DNA of 64,000 nucleotides, taken from NCBI GenBank assembly GCA_033239525.1, contig BSYO01000003.1:9170001-9234000 (forward strand), given 5' to 3'. Source of the DNA: Nepenthes gracilis. Lineage: Eukaryota; Streptophyta; Magnoliopsida; Caryophyllales; Nepenthaceae. This document shows, in pieces, positions 44,196 through 55,389 of this stretch (the stretch's first letter is position 1; every line of letters begins with the position of its first letter). The position numbers and the translations under genes are program-made. The notes below the pieces were generated by a model, which was given only the letters and a program-made list of their open reading frames with translations, ran no database searches and was not told where the DNA came from.

Positions 44196-45762
44196 CGCAG
44201 TTGAGCACACACCCCGTCGATGAAGTCAAGCTCCTCGGGAACCTGCATGGGAAAATATTTAGAAATTTCCAATGCTTCCAGTAGTAGAAGTATACCCATT
44301 CCAAGATGATCATACCTGAGTGAGGGGCATGTCTGTGCGGCTGGGATCGCCTGGGGGCTTGGAGTGCTCAGCAACAACCTCCGCGGAGCTGGGAGCGTCT
44401 GGCACCATAGACGTCGGAGGGCATTCGGGGGCTCCGGCACTTGGACGCCCTCCGCCACATCCGTTTCTCAGGTCATGACAATGCTAGGTGAGCCAGCAGC
44501 CCAACCGGCCTCGACCCCCTCCTCAGCGATGGAACTCTCTTGGACACATGCCTCAGAGGATGACCTAGCAGATGAATCAACGAACTCTGGTGCCTTTGCT
44601 AGTCCTGACGCGGGCTCCAAGGTGCCCACCTCAGCGGCCTCCTTAGCTCTTGGCACATCGATCTCCATGGTCACAGCGCGTCCAATTGCCACATCTTGCA
44701 GTTCCTGATCAAACAAGGGGTCCGTAGGAGACTCCCCTCAGAAGAAAGTTCCACCTTAGGAACTCCGTACTCCACCAATGTCACTACAGGAATCGGAGAA
44801 TGCTCAACCATTTCCTCTTGCAGCTCAGAATCCAGCACCTACTCCGACCTCATACTCTCAACATGCACGGCTGGCCCAGTGACCAACCTCAGTGCCCTCC
44901 AAGTGGAGGTACCTTTGGCTTCCCTCAGCCTCTTCAGGGAAGCCTCCTCTTTGTCCAAAGAGGTCTCCAGCAACGAGTTACTCTCCCCGGAGGACCCCCT
45001 CGTTGACTCCGAGAGAACATCATCTTTGGCCCTTCTCTTCTTCTCCGGTGCGCTTGCCACCCAGCCGCACGTAGGTCCCCACTTGGCAGCAGAAAGAGCA
45101 GTGGAGGTCAAGTGGAAACCATGCACAGAAAACGTCTCCATCTGTGACTAAATGCCAGCGACTAGTTTTGCCTCTTTGCTCACTTCTTCGACGGCCACAT
45201 CCGTCCGAAAGAAGTCAGAAATCGGCCCCCACTCGTTGGTGATCTTCCACTCCGGAGGAGACTGCAGGAAGAAAAAATGATTCTTTCAATTCTTCACTGT
45301 GTCACGTTGGTTTCCTGAAAGTGGAAGCCAGCATGAGGAGGCATGGAGACCCAATCTTTAGACTCAGCAAAGCGGAAAATCACTTTCGCTGAGTTCACGG
45401 TGAACTCATTGGGGTAGAGACGAACAAAGACACACATGGTCACTAGATAGCGGATGGCGTTGGGGTAAAGCCTTGTGATGGAAACGCCCAATGCCTTAAT
45501 AATCCTGTACAAGTCGACCGCTAAGGGAAAGCAAAGTTCTCTCCCTTAGGTGTTGCTCATAGACGGCAATGAAGCCCTCTGGTGGAGCGTTAGCCCTTCC
45601 AGCTGGGCCAGGGGTGAGGTAAGCCCAATTGCTGCGAACACCATAATCGACCATCAGTGCAGCAATGACACCCGTTGATAGGACTGATGCGGTGTTTTCG
45701 ACTCCGTGGCGTATCGAACGGAAAATGTGGGAAGATGAAGGGGAACTCTTCTTCTTCGCCAT
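44196..45762 (-). pseudogene. Antisense gene of element E2 (Transposase_28-like), with intron
   Basis: Minus-strand ATG at 45762 (MAKKKSSPSSSHIFRSI). It continues VLSTGVIAALMVDYGV and PPEGFIAVYEQHLRERTLLS, then after a frameshift near 45500 LYPNAIRYLVTMCVFVRL and FRFAESKDWVSMP. This is the N-terminal pattern shared with C and D. Farther on comes a basic patch PEKKRRAKDD followed by a Ser/Glu-rich stretch (about 45080-44470). A 73-bp intron (44243-44315) has CAG|GTATGATC and ATGCAG|GTTCCC borders. Exon 2 opens VPEELDFIDGVCAQLREHDS and is cut off at the junction with E1. Several stops, so not functional. Confidence 0.65.
44243..44315 (-). other. Intron of the E2 antisense gene
   Basis: Best-formed of the three: CTCACTCAG|GTATGATC at the 5' side and TTTTCCCATGCAG|GTTCCC at the 3' side on the minus strand, 73 bp. 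Located at the acidic-region to coiled-coil boundary as in C and D. Confidence 0.65.
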
Positions 45763-45831
45763 GACTCTCGAAGTAATATAGCAAGCTCACGATGCAGGGA
45801 AGCGTGAAGCATGGAAAGTTGCCAAGGCATT

Positions 45832-45841
45832 GCTTAAATAG
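45832..45841 (-). promoter_or_regulatory. TATA-like box of the E2 antisense gene
   Basis: Minus strand CTATTTAAGC, about 70 bp before the ATG. Comparable with CTTTAAATCC (C) and GGTTTAAGG (D). A CAAGTG stands upstream (about 45909) where C and D have CACGTG. Confidence 0.45.
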
Positions 45842-46234
45842 GCAACACTCGGAAATGAAGGGCCAAGTGCGTCGGAAACACAATTGGCTCCCTGATTGCT
45901 AGCCATGACACTTGCCTGTTCAGCAAAATGCTTCAAGTCCAAAGTGTCGGCCAATTGTGGTGCCTGTTAGACCACAACTCATCATTTCCTCAACCCCCTG
46001 ATGAAACCCTGACTATCGCATTAGCATCCAATGCGGCGATCCTGGCTCCCAGAAGTGGTGGCAGAAAACCTTCTCAAAGTGCGGAATAAGAAGAATGAAT
46101 GGACAATTCAAGTGCAACAAAAGCCATGAACAAATTGCTCGAAAAAAAAGAGGAATTTTTATTATACGATTCACTAATAAATTTTTCTTTATAGATGGAG
46201 GTAGCCAGTGGCCGCAGGTTATATCTAACTGCCC

Positions 46235-46912
46235 TCTTTGGGCCCTAAAAAATCAGGAGTCGTGAACTCCATCAGTTCCAGCGCATCCTTTCACATGAGT
46301 TTCGAGAGTCTAGGAGGCCAATCCGAAAACTTAGCTTCTCTAGCGAAACTATCCTCCAGTTGAGATAGATGCTCTCCTGGAACTTCCTTTCCAACACGGG
46401 AGCCAGCTCTTCCGGCTTGAACCTCGACCTCAACTTGGCCTCCAGCCGCGCGTGTTCATCCCCAGATCATGCCCGAAGTTGCTCGAAGTCCTTCTAAAGG
46501 GCCAGAATATGGTCTCAAGCCCGCATGATGGCGTCAGAAAGTTGTGACACCCTTACTTCAGACTCCGTCCAACCTTGCTCAAAGTGAGCCATGCGCACCC
46601 AAGTCTACTCGACCTCTCTGACGGGGGCTTGAACGTGAACCTCCATCTCTTCCACCACCCTAGTAACGCGAAGGAGCGCTGGGTCTACCCTTCTTGGCCT
46701 TTGGTGCCTCGAGGAAGTAGATGTCCCATCCGCCTCAAAGCCAGGCGGTGCCCTCAGAAATCTCATTGGCCCAACAACGGTGGCCTCTGAATGGTAGCCC
46801 CCTGCTGCCACACCGCCAAACACAGCCTCATTGTGAATCCCTGGGGCATGCCATCCCTAATGGACTCCTCAGAAGGTGGCTCAGATTCTAAGGAGGAAGA
46901 TAATCTCCCCAT
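46235..46912 (-). pseudogene. Second antisense pseudogene in E2
   Basis: ATG at 46912 on the minus strand (MGRLSSSLESEPPSEESIRD). After frameshifts and stops come FEADGTSTSSRHQRPRRVDP and LLRVTRVVEEMEVHVQAPVR, then EHARLEAKLRSRFKPEELAP with VLERKFQESIYLNW. The last block matches the E1 exon-2 C-terminus. It lacks the N-terminal Transposase_28-like domain. CACGTGGAAG lies at 47017-47026 upstream (minus). It may be a rearranged second copy of the gene. Confidence 0.45.
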
Positions 46913-48323
46913 GGACACCGCAATGATAGAAGAAGGGAAGAATAAAGCAACAGCAGAGCACGCTTAACGCTCTTGGGCAGCTGAAAGACACAAAGCTTGG
47001 GGATAATCTAGCTCCTTCCACGTGGCGGATTCTGGAGCGTCGTTCCTTTCCAAAAAGGACCATTATGACACAACGCCGCTAGGACTAACCACGCAATCAA
47101 TGCGTTAGAAAATTTGACAAGTGAGTCCCATCGACAGCAATTAGACTCTTGAGACAGAAAATGTAGTTGTCCTCTCTAGGCCGTGTCCTCCCGTCGACAG
47201 TCCACGCTAGGACTCGAGGGGTGACGCCGGTGGAATGGGCCACAGATGACTGAACGCACTCAAGAGCACGAGTGGCGGTGGAAGGGTCCCACATCCCTTT
47301 AGCCATAACATGCTAAATGACAAAAAGGGAAAGATTCATGAGACAAGCAGAAAAGAATGAAGGCAATGACTATTGCTTTTATTAATCAAAGTTTTCTTTA
47401 CAAGTACAAGGCTTGTGACAGTAAAAGTACAAAAAAGGAAAAGATACAGCAAGGAGCATGAAGTCCGAAATAGCGGCATTGCACGTGGAAACCGGGTCAG
47501 GGGACATGATCTACATTAGATCCCTCAGGATTTGTCACCAGAACTCCAATCCATTTGCACGTTGGTGCCGTTGATGTTGGTCTGACCTTGATGGTTCATC
47601 TGACAACCTTCAATTGAAAGACCAGCACCCATTGCAACAGTCCTCACGGTGTTTCGACTAGCTTGCACACGCCCCATAGGGGCTCCGGTTCTTGCCCCTC
47701 TCATGGCAGCATGCATGATCCTCCAACTGCGGTTGAGACCAACGACGGTGTGCCACCTTGGGGACAAAGCACCCATGATAGCTCCGCCGCGATCCTCCCA
47801 CTGATTGGAGGTCATACCAGCCGCGAGGGAGGCATATGACTGTGGCAGAGTGGCTGAGCCACCCTTATCAGGATGAGGAACTGCTCATAAGATGGGCATA
47901 ATGATAGTCTTCAACAGTAAATCCAGTTCTCCGACGAGTCCTCCCGATCCCTTCGCAAAGCCCCGCCGGGAACAAAGCAGGCTAGGGACTCTGCATCGCT
48001 CCTCTAAGGGTTAGCTAGAGTCATGAACCTCACCAGTTGGGAGGCTCCCCCATTTATGGGTGAGCTAGCGTCCAGCAGGGCACGCTGCATGATGGTCGTC
48101 ATTCACGAAACAGGAATGCCACAAGAGTGAACACAGGCTTCAGTGTGCAAATCTTTTCGTTCAAGGCACCGAATCTCTGCGGCGATTGAAAAGCCTGCAC
48201 AGGTACCTGGGGAAGACATGATGCCAAAAGAAGACAAGATCCAGTGCATCTTGAGGAAGGACACGTGATAGCCAACCGGACTTGCTATGGACATGTTAGG
48301 CCTCGGCTATAGGCCGGCCTAGG
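46913..48323. other. Internal E2 sequence, no gene recognised
   Basis: Short minus-strand frames at 47306-47097 and 47815-47525 have no family I recognise. A segment near 47380-47420 (CTTTTATTAATCAAAG, ACAAGTACAAGGCTTG) looks like antisense 3' UTR. Moderately GC-rich, probably element-derived. Confidence 0.4.
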
Positions 48324-48336
48324 CATAAGGGGCTAG
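48324..48336 (+). other. Polypurine tract of element E2
   Basis: CATAAGGGGCTAG directly before the 3' LTR start TGTTGGGTCTGATACTG. Confidence 0.7.
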
Positions 48337-49238
48337 TGTTGGGTCTGATACTGAAATGGCCCAAAGACCGCAAGGCCCAACCTGGAAGCTGTCAGCCTGT
48401 GTGAATCGGCGAGGCCCAGAATCCTCAACAGCCTATGTGGCAGCTCAGGAGCTGCGACTAATTAGCATTTCCTACAACTCATTAATGCCATTGTGGGTGG
48501 CAAGATCGAGGACAGGAGAAGCAAGCCAATGGGACGAGAGTTAACACTACCAGCTGGTGCTCGCACCGTCTCGAGCCATTGCCCAGTTAATCCTCGTGTG
48601 AAAGATAGACTAAGCGTGGTTGGCAGTTCATGGCGGTCTCCTTGCTACCACTAGGCAACAACTGATGCCACCGGCAACCGCCAATGGTTAGCGGCCGACG
48701 AATCCCCTTTTGCTACCTACCGGGGATTCTCACACCCACCATTCCTCTCTATGGATCCTATAATCTTCTCCTCCTTCTACAAGAGAGGGGGGATTCCGGT
48801 TCGATCTTAGACATTTAAACGCATGCTCTAGAGCTCCTGATCTCAAGTTCGCTCCTAGAATCGAATTCCAAAAGTCTCTCTCAGGAGCACCTGGAGTTAG
48901 CTACTTATTGCAGTGCAACAACGGAGCCTAGCCTCTCACAGATTGCTCATTGAATCCTGCACTCCTGCATACTTACACTTCCACCGCATACATCACATTT
49001 CACTTGCGCACCTCTACACGTGCACCCCTTTCCATTCATTGCGGGAAGCCACTGACTTGAGTGTCGGAGTGTTTTTGGTGGGAGACATCTCGCCGACCTT
49101 TGATATCTTATTTGTAGTTTGTGTTGTACAGGTTCCAGGTTAACAGTGATGGAGATTGGACCCGTTCGAGATTCGACACAGACCTAAAATCCGAAGGCTC
49201 CATAATCCGTACAACAACTCGGAACCCAAGACGCAACA
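48337..49238 (+). repeat. 3' LTR of element E2
   Basis: 902 bp, TGTTGGGTC ... ACGCAACA. Near its end it carries GACTTGAGTGTCGGAGTG and GGTGGGAGACATCTCGCCGAC, the best-preserved form of the LTR hairpin. Unlike A, B, H and the solo LTR it has no minisatellite, so it may be close to the ancestral form. Confidence 0.8.
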
Positions 49239-49726
49239 ACTGTGAGGTGTAAGATCCGGATAAGAAATTTTAAAAATTTGATTCAACAAATTTAAATACC
49301 AATTTAAATTTAGGGCATGCATCAAATTCAATTGGTTTATCATATTAGTGATTGTCATTTTTTAATAATAATAATTATTAAAAAAATAGAGATATAATTT
49401 CATCATTATTCTAATGTGTTTTTTTGTTTCAGTCTTCCATGATAGTTATAAGGATATAATTTAATTATTGAAAAAAATAAAAGATTTGCTATTTATGATG
49501 ACTATACCAAAACAAGGTCTTTGGAGAGTAGGCCAGGTAATTATAGAAATGCCATGGTTCATATATCATACAATATCATAAACTCTTACAAAAACATTAT
49601 AAAATATTTAAAAAATAACATTATGTGAAAGTGTATTGTTGTATATAACAACACGTTCCGAGTTTAAAATCATTATGTCAGAGTGTATTTATCATAATTT
49701 CTTCGACTTATTTAGAATTTTTTAAA
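49239..49726. other. AT-rich spacer
   Basis: Older DNA between E2 and element B. No gene seen. It ends with the ATAAT target site at 49727. Confidence 0.5.
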
Positions 49727-50029
49727 ATAATTGTTACGTCCTGGGTTTTCAGTTGTTGTACGGATTAGGGAGCCTTTCAATCTTCCGTTGCGGGTCGATC
49801 TGGATTGGGTTCGGTCTTCGTCACTGATAACCAAGAACAACAAACAAGAGGTCAGAGGACAACGGGGCATATCCCCTGTTGATATTCCGACGCTGAAGTC
49901 AGATATCTTCCGCAATAAACGGAGGAATGCACATTTGAACGTGATGAGAATGCAAAGATGCAGTAATGAGGGGAGTGTGAGAGGGATGTATTTAGAGGCT
50001 TGAGCGTGCCCGGCAGTGGGGCGGCTTAC

Positions 50030-51275
50030 CAGTACACCCACGAAGGGTGGCTTAGAGGTGCGCCCGTAGAGGGCAACTTATAGCTGCGCCCACGGAGGGG
50101 GCTTGGAGGTGCGCCCGACAGAGGGGCGACTTATAGGTGCATCCATGGAGGGCAGCCTGGAGGTGAGCCCGTGGAGGACGGCTTAGAGGTGCGCTACGGA
50201 GGGCGACTTAGAGGTGCGCGGAGGGAGCAGAGGCGGGGGGCTTAGAGGTGAGCCCGCAAAGAGGTGGCTTAGAGGTGCGCTCGACAGAGGGGCGACTTGG
50301 AGGTACGCCTGGCAGAGGGCGGCTTGGAGTGCACCCGGCAGAGGGGCTACTTATAGGTGCACCAAGTAGAGGGGTGGCTTATAGGTGCGCCAGCAGAGGG
50401 CCGCTTATAGGTGCGCCTGCAGAGGGCGGCTTGAAGTGCACTCGGGAGAGGGGCGGCTTATACGTGCGCCCGGTAGAGGGGCATCTTATAGTTGCGCCCA
50501 TGGAGGGCTGCATGGAGTGCGCTCAGCAGAGGGACGGCATAAAGGTGCTCTCGACAGAGGGGTGGCTTATAGTTACGCCCACGGAGGGCGGTTTATAGGT
50601 GCGCCCGCAGAGGACAACTTGGAGTGTGCCTGGCAGAGGGATGGCTTATGGGTGCGCCCGGCTGAGGGGCAACTTATAATTGCGCTCGCGGAGGGCGGCT
50701 TGGAGTGCACCCTTAGAGGGCGGCTTGGATAGGTGCGCCTGACATAGGGAGCAGCTTATAGGTGCGCCAGCAAAGGGCGGCTGATAGGTGCACTGTAGAG
50801 GGCGGCTTGGAGTGCACCCAATAGAGGGGCGACTTATAGGTGCGGCCGGCAGAGGGGCGGCTTATAGTTGCACCCGTGAAGGGCGATTATAGTTGCTCCT
50901 GCAGAGGGCGGCTTGGAGTGCGCCCAACAGAGGGACGGCTCATAGGTGCACCCGATAGAGGGGCAGCTTATAATTGCGTCCATGGAGGGCGGCTTGTAGG
51001 TGCACCCACAGAGGGACGGCTTATAGGTGCGCCCGATAGAGGGGTGACTTATAGGTGCGTCCGGCAAAGGGGCGGCTTATAGTTTTGCCCACGAAGGGTG
51101 GCTTATAGGTGCGCCTGTAGAGGGCGGCTTGGAGTGCACCCGGAGAGGGGCGGCTTATAGGTGCGCCCGACAGATGGGCGGCTTATAGGTTCACCCGCAA
51201 AGGGTGGCTTGGAGTGTGCCTGGCAGAGGGACGGCTTATAGGTGCACCCGACAGAGGGGGGACTTAGAGGAAAAG
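50030..51275. repeat. Minisatellite A in the B 3' LTR (CTTATAGGTGCGCCCGGCAG type)
   Basis: Over 1.2 kb of roughly 28-33 bp units such as GGCTTATAGGTGCGCCCGGC followed by AGAGGGGC. ORFs on both strands here are artefacts of repetition. Partner array at about 55690-57060. Confidence 0.92.
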
Positions 51276-51369
51276 GACTAAGTTGTACTACTGAGTAAAC
51301 ATTCTAGTTACCTGAGTAGAGGGTTAACTCTTAGACAGTAAGCTCCTGACTCCGGGATGGAGGGATTGT

Positions 51370-51985
51370 GACTCCAAGACGAAGGGCTAATGCCCTCTTG
51401 GTTGGCGGAGGGCTGAGGGCCTCCGGACGACGGATGGTTGATGGACTCTGGACAAGAGGAGGGTTGAGGGCCTCATGGTGGCGGATGGCCGATGGCCTCC
51501 GTGCCTCCTGGAAGGAGGAGAGCTCCACGCCTCTTGGATGGAGGACTGAAGGCCTCCGGACAGGAGGAGGTCTGAGAGCCTCCTAGCAGCGGAGGGCTAA
51601 GGGCCTTCGGACTAGAGGAGGGCTGACGGCCTCTTGGCAGGTGGAGGGTTGAAGGCCTCTAGGATTGGCGAAGGGCAGAGGGCCTACGGATAGAAGGAGG
51701 GCTGAGAGCCCCCTGGCAGTAGAGGGCCAAGAGCCTCTGGACTGGAGGAGGGATGAGGGCCTCCTGGTAGGCGGAGTTCTGACGGCCTCCTAACTGACAG
51801 ACAGCTGATGGCCTCTGGACGGGAGGAGAGCTGAGGGCCTCCTGGCAGTAGAGGTTCGATGGCCTCCAAACGAGAGGACTAATAGCCTCAGGAACTGGAG
51901 GTGGCTAAGGGGCCCCGGATGGGCGAAGAGCCGAGGGGCCTCTTGGATGAGAGGAAAGTCGAGGGTCTTCTGACTGCCAGTTTGC
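51370..51985. repeat. Minisatellite B in the B 3' LTR (GGGCTGAGGGCCTCCTGGCA type)
   Basis: About 40-45 bp units containing GGAGGAGGGCTGAGGGCCTC. Partner array at about 57060-57575, where it directly abuts array A. Confidence 0.9.
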
Positions 51986-52221
51986 TCTCATTGGAGATCG
52001 GCTAGCAGCGGTTGTGCCATTCTCATATGGAGCCTTATGGAGCTTCTTCGAGCTTTTCCAACTTGTCCCTCAATGCTTGAGGGTGTTTGCTTTTATAGTG
52101 GGAGTTACAGATGCACTGTTTCTCCAAAAGCAATGTGAGACTTTTATTTTGAAGGAAGTATGTCTGATTGTGGGCTTACTGCGGGGCCTGGCCTATTGGC
52201 CCATGGTTATTGGACCTATCA

Positions 52222-52238
52222 CTAGTCCCCCATGGCGG
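52222..52238 (-). other. Polypurine tract of element B
   Basis: Minus strand CCGCCATGGGGGACTAG before the LTR start TGATAGGTCC. Confidence 0.75.
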
Positions 52239-52429
52239 TGGACTGAATTTTCGACCTTTGGCATGTTCATGATGGGACGAGACTGGCCATGTTGTCCCGT
52301 CGAGTTTGACTTGGATTCATTGACAGAAAAGTTTGACTCTGGAGAGTGGATGGAACCAGATTAATGGTTGACGAGCTTGGTTGACCGCATCATTCGATCC
52401 GGAGAGCAAGAATAGAGGCAAAATATGGT

Positions 52430-52810
52430 TGTCCGATTTTGTTGACCAATGAAGTGCTCGAATCTTGAGACCAATTTAGAGCTAAAAAGCTTCATTGACC
52501 GGAGAAGTGCTCGAATTTGGAGAGCAGTTCGGAGTCAAAAAGCATTATTGACCAGCGAAATGCTTGAATCCGAAGAGGAGTTCGAAGCCGGAAATCCTTA
52601 TTGACCAAAAAAGTAGACCGGTGAAGTGCTTGAATCCGGAGAGCAGTTTAGAGCCGAAAATTCTTGTTAACCGGATTCGTTGACCGGCCAAGTGCTTGAA
52701 TCGGAGAGCTGTTTAAAGCCGAAAATCCTTGTTGATCTGAAAAGTTGACCGGCGAAGTGCTCAAATTCGGAGAGCAGTTCAGAGCTAAAAATCCTTGTTG
52801 ACCGGATCCG
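52430..52810. repeat. TTGACC-rich tandem array in element B
   Basis: About six units of roughly 60 bp built on GTTGACCGG, AAGTGCTCGAATCCGGAGAG and CAGTTCAGAGCCGAAAATCC. It lies between the PPT and where the antisense promoter sits in other elements. A related shorter-unit array is at 59655-59830 in D. TTGACC is the W-box core. Confidence 0.85.
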
Positions 52811-53454
52811 TTGTGAGCCTTTCGAGTCTCAGGCAAGACCTTAAGATAGCCGATCATTTGAGCCATAGCAATAGGATACACCTTGCACTCCATGGAAGGG
52901 CTCTTACCATTGCCGAGTCAGCCAATGGGACTAGGAGAGAGGAGCCCCTAGGAAGCTTAGTTGGTAAAACTGGGATCCTTTGACTCTCGAATCGAGAAAA
53001 TGGGTGATATTGTGACCACGGCCAAGCCTGGGATCTCGATCTTTGTGACTCCCTCTTCGAGGATGCCGCTTTACTTTCTAGTGGAGTGTCAGGGCTGCTG
53101 GTGTTAATTTACGCTTGATCTTGATAATTCCCGTGAAGGGAAGTTGTGGCCCTGTGGAGACGCGGTTATCATTTAAGCCTTCTGGTCTTGGACGAACACG
53201 TTTGGTTGGTTACGCTTGCTCCTGCCAAGAGGAGGTCATGGCGCTGAGAAGATGAGGTTGCCGGCTAAGCTTGGAAGCTATCGTTACCGGGCTTTTGCTA
53301 GCCTATGCCGTCACCCGCATATACCGTCAATGCCTTGTCCCTCTTGAGGACGTTGTAGCTTTTATGCGTCTGGTCATAGTCCACAAACCGTCGTTGACTG
53401 ATGGTGCTCTCTCTTTCGGGAGGAGGTCGATGCACGCATGCTAAAAAGCGCCAT

Positions 53455-53735
53455 AAGGTTTTGAATTAGACCAAACCTGGGCCGCTCGGTGACGAGATTG
53501 AGGTTTAATTCGACTGCTTACAGGCCGCCTGGATGACCAGGGTTTAATTCGATTGCTAATGGGCTTCTTGGATGACCAAGGTTTAATTTGACCGCTTACG
53601 GGCCGCCTGGATGACCGGGGTTTAGTTATGACCGCTCATGGGCCGCCTGGATGACCAGGGTTTAGTTACGACCGCTCATGGGTATCCTGGATGACCAGGG
53701 TTTAGTTATGAACAGGTAAAAACCTACCCGACTTA
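53455..53735. repeat. Minisatellite near the integrase end, element B
   Basis: About five units of roughly 55 bp with GGGCCGCCTGGATGACCAGG and GTTTAGTTATGACCGCTCAT. Related in wording to 62300-62560 of D and to the remnant at 3290-3400 of A. It ends with the shared phrase GACTTAGGGGCAGTCTAGGT. Confidence 0.88.
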
Positions 53736-53934
53736 GGGGCAGTCTAGGTCGCATGTTTTTATACAGTGTTATGTAATCACTCGTATGGGCAGATAATATT
53801 TCTATCCTATCAACAGAAATATGATTCAAGCAAGCAGAATGGAATATGCAAGACTTACCTAGATTCGGCATGGAATCGTCATCGGCACGTGAGTGGTGCT
53901 TTTGTAATTAGCTCACCATATCGAGTGAACGGCT

Positions 53935-54115
53935 AGCGATCACCACTTCGGAGGGTCGTCGGGGCGCTTTGGCCGGCGTCTTGGCCTATGGCCCCTATGC
54001 TCCGTAGGATTTGGTCCTTTGCCATGAATTGGTTGGGTAGCGTGCTTAACCACCTCGGTAGCTTGTTAGCCAGAGGTTCAAGTCTTGTTGTCGGCTGATA
54101 CTGCCTCAGTTGACC
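53935..54115 (-). pseudogene. Decayed integrase C-terminus in element B
   Basis: Minus strand reads FMAKDQILRSIGAIGQDAGQ then SAPTTLRSG, aligning with FEVGDLVLRSVEATGKIAGR and SAILRGG of element C. The frame upstream (to about 54290) resembles element A at 2750-2900 more than any functional integrase. Confidence 0.5.
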
Positions 54116-54289
54116 TGGACTAGTGCAGCGTTGGGCTAGATGATATTTTCTGTGGTACAATGGGTGGTGGGTCGAGCACGTGGAGCCCCTGTTGCAAGTT
54201 TTGCCATAACTTTTACAGGGGTCTGTTGCCATGTAACAGGTTGCAGCGGGATCGGCCCACTGACCGGAGCAATGCTGCGTGGTGAAGGT

Positions 54290-54740
54290 CAAGCCAGAGA
54301 AGATCTGGCGGGGAAGAGTTATGGCAGGTTAGAGAAGATCTGGCGGCAAGAGCTTCGACAGGTCAGAGAAGATCTGGCGGCGAAGAGCTCTGATAGGATA
54401 GAGAAGATCCGGCGATGAGGAGCTCCGACAGGCCGGAGAAGATCCGACGGTGATATCTCCAACAGGTCAGAGAAGATCCGACGGTGAGGGCTCCGACAGG
54501 CACGAGATGATCCGGCAAAGAGGAGCTCCGGCAGGCCGAAGAAGATCCAATGGCGAGAACTCTGGCAGGCCCGATAAGATCCGACGAAGAGGAGCTCCGG
54601 CAGGCCAGAGAAGATCCGGTGGTGAGGAGCTACGGCAGGTCAGAGAAGATTTGGCGGAGAGGAGCTACGGCAAGCTCGAGAGATCTGGCGGCGAGAGCTC
54701 TGGCAGGCCAGAGAAGATCTGGCAACGAAGGTGACCGCCT
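54290..54740. repeat. Tandem array in the element B interior (GGCCAGAGAAGATCCGGCGG type)
   Basis: About twelve units of roughly 36 bp: GGCAGGCCAGAGAAGATCCG followed by GCGGCGAGGAGCTCC. It sits where pol has been lost. Multiple of three, hence spurious repetitive ORFs. Confidence 0.9.
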
Positions 54741-55389
54741 GGAGAGCCGAAATGATCCTCAATCTAATTGGAATGTCGAAATGCTCCTCAATTTGACTGG
54801 AATATCTGAGAGCTCCTCAGTCCGAAAAACTAGTATAGGCCGGCTGAATGAGAGACGAAGTGCTGGGGAGCTTTTGTGTTTTGTAGGGCTCTGAGATGCT
54901 CTATTTAGTTGAAGCAAAGCTTTAAGTTTCAAGGGTAGCTTTGTTGGCCGACCTGGCCCCTTTGGCCTTGCTTCTTGGAACCGGATCGATTACTTCTCCA
55001 GGAGTGGGCCCTATCGCTCGGATACTCTTGAATACCGAGGTCATTGGGCTGATGAGATAGGAACTGGGGGCCGCCTGGGTCCCGAGGTCATCAGGCCGAT
55101 TGATCCTCTGAGGATGTGACTTTCTCAGACCGCTTGAAATCCGATCGAAGAAGCCCCCAGTGTTACATCGTCTGACGGATGTAGTCGATCAAGTAGAGGA
55201 CTCTCTATTGAGCATCGGGCACTCGTATATTTGGCGTTAATCACCTATCGGTATCGCTACTCGATGAGGGGTCGTCGCCATGGGAGGTGATATCTTCAAT
55301 CGACGTGCATGTTGAAGCATGGGTATTAACCGTGTTTGTTTTACATAAGAGATTGAGTTTTGAGGGGAGACGCTAGACTTTTTGTCGCA
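54741..55389 (-). other. Leader-side interior of element B, no gene
   Basis: Moderately GC-rich sequence between the array and the primer site. No gag motif found. Confidence 0.45.

Larger units (their letters stand above)
44196..49238 (+). mobile_element. Element E2: truncated Tat copy with 3' LTR
   Basis: Antisense gene on the minus strand (44196-45762), a second antisense pseudogene (46235-46912), PPT and 3' LTR (48337-49238). So the element runs left to right and has lost everything upstream of the antisense gene. The flank after CA at 49238 is ACTGT; the partner duplication is missing. Confidence 0.7.
49732..52221 (-). repeat. 3' LTR of element B
   Basis: Minus strand TGATAGGTCCAATAACCATG ... 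CGTAACA. TATA box CTATAAAAGC at 52089-52098 (minus). A hairpin-bearing segment lies at about 49850-49905, next to the LTR end. Confidence 0.85.

Noticed and set aside
50248..51082. Gly/Arg/Ala-rich repetitive ORFs on + and - strands
   Set aside because: Produced by the CTTATAGGTGCGCCC minisatellite; the same happens at 55709-56979. Frame shifts with unit-length changes.
50030..51275. CRISPR-like regular repeat array
   Set aside because: Units are contiguous without unique spacers, lie in both LTRs of a retrotransposon, and the genome is a plant's.
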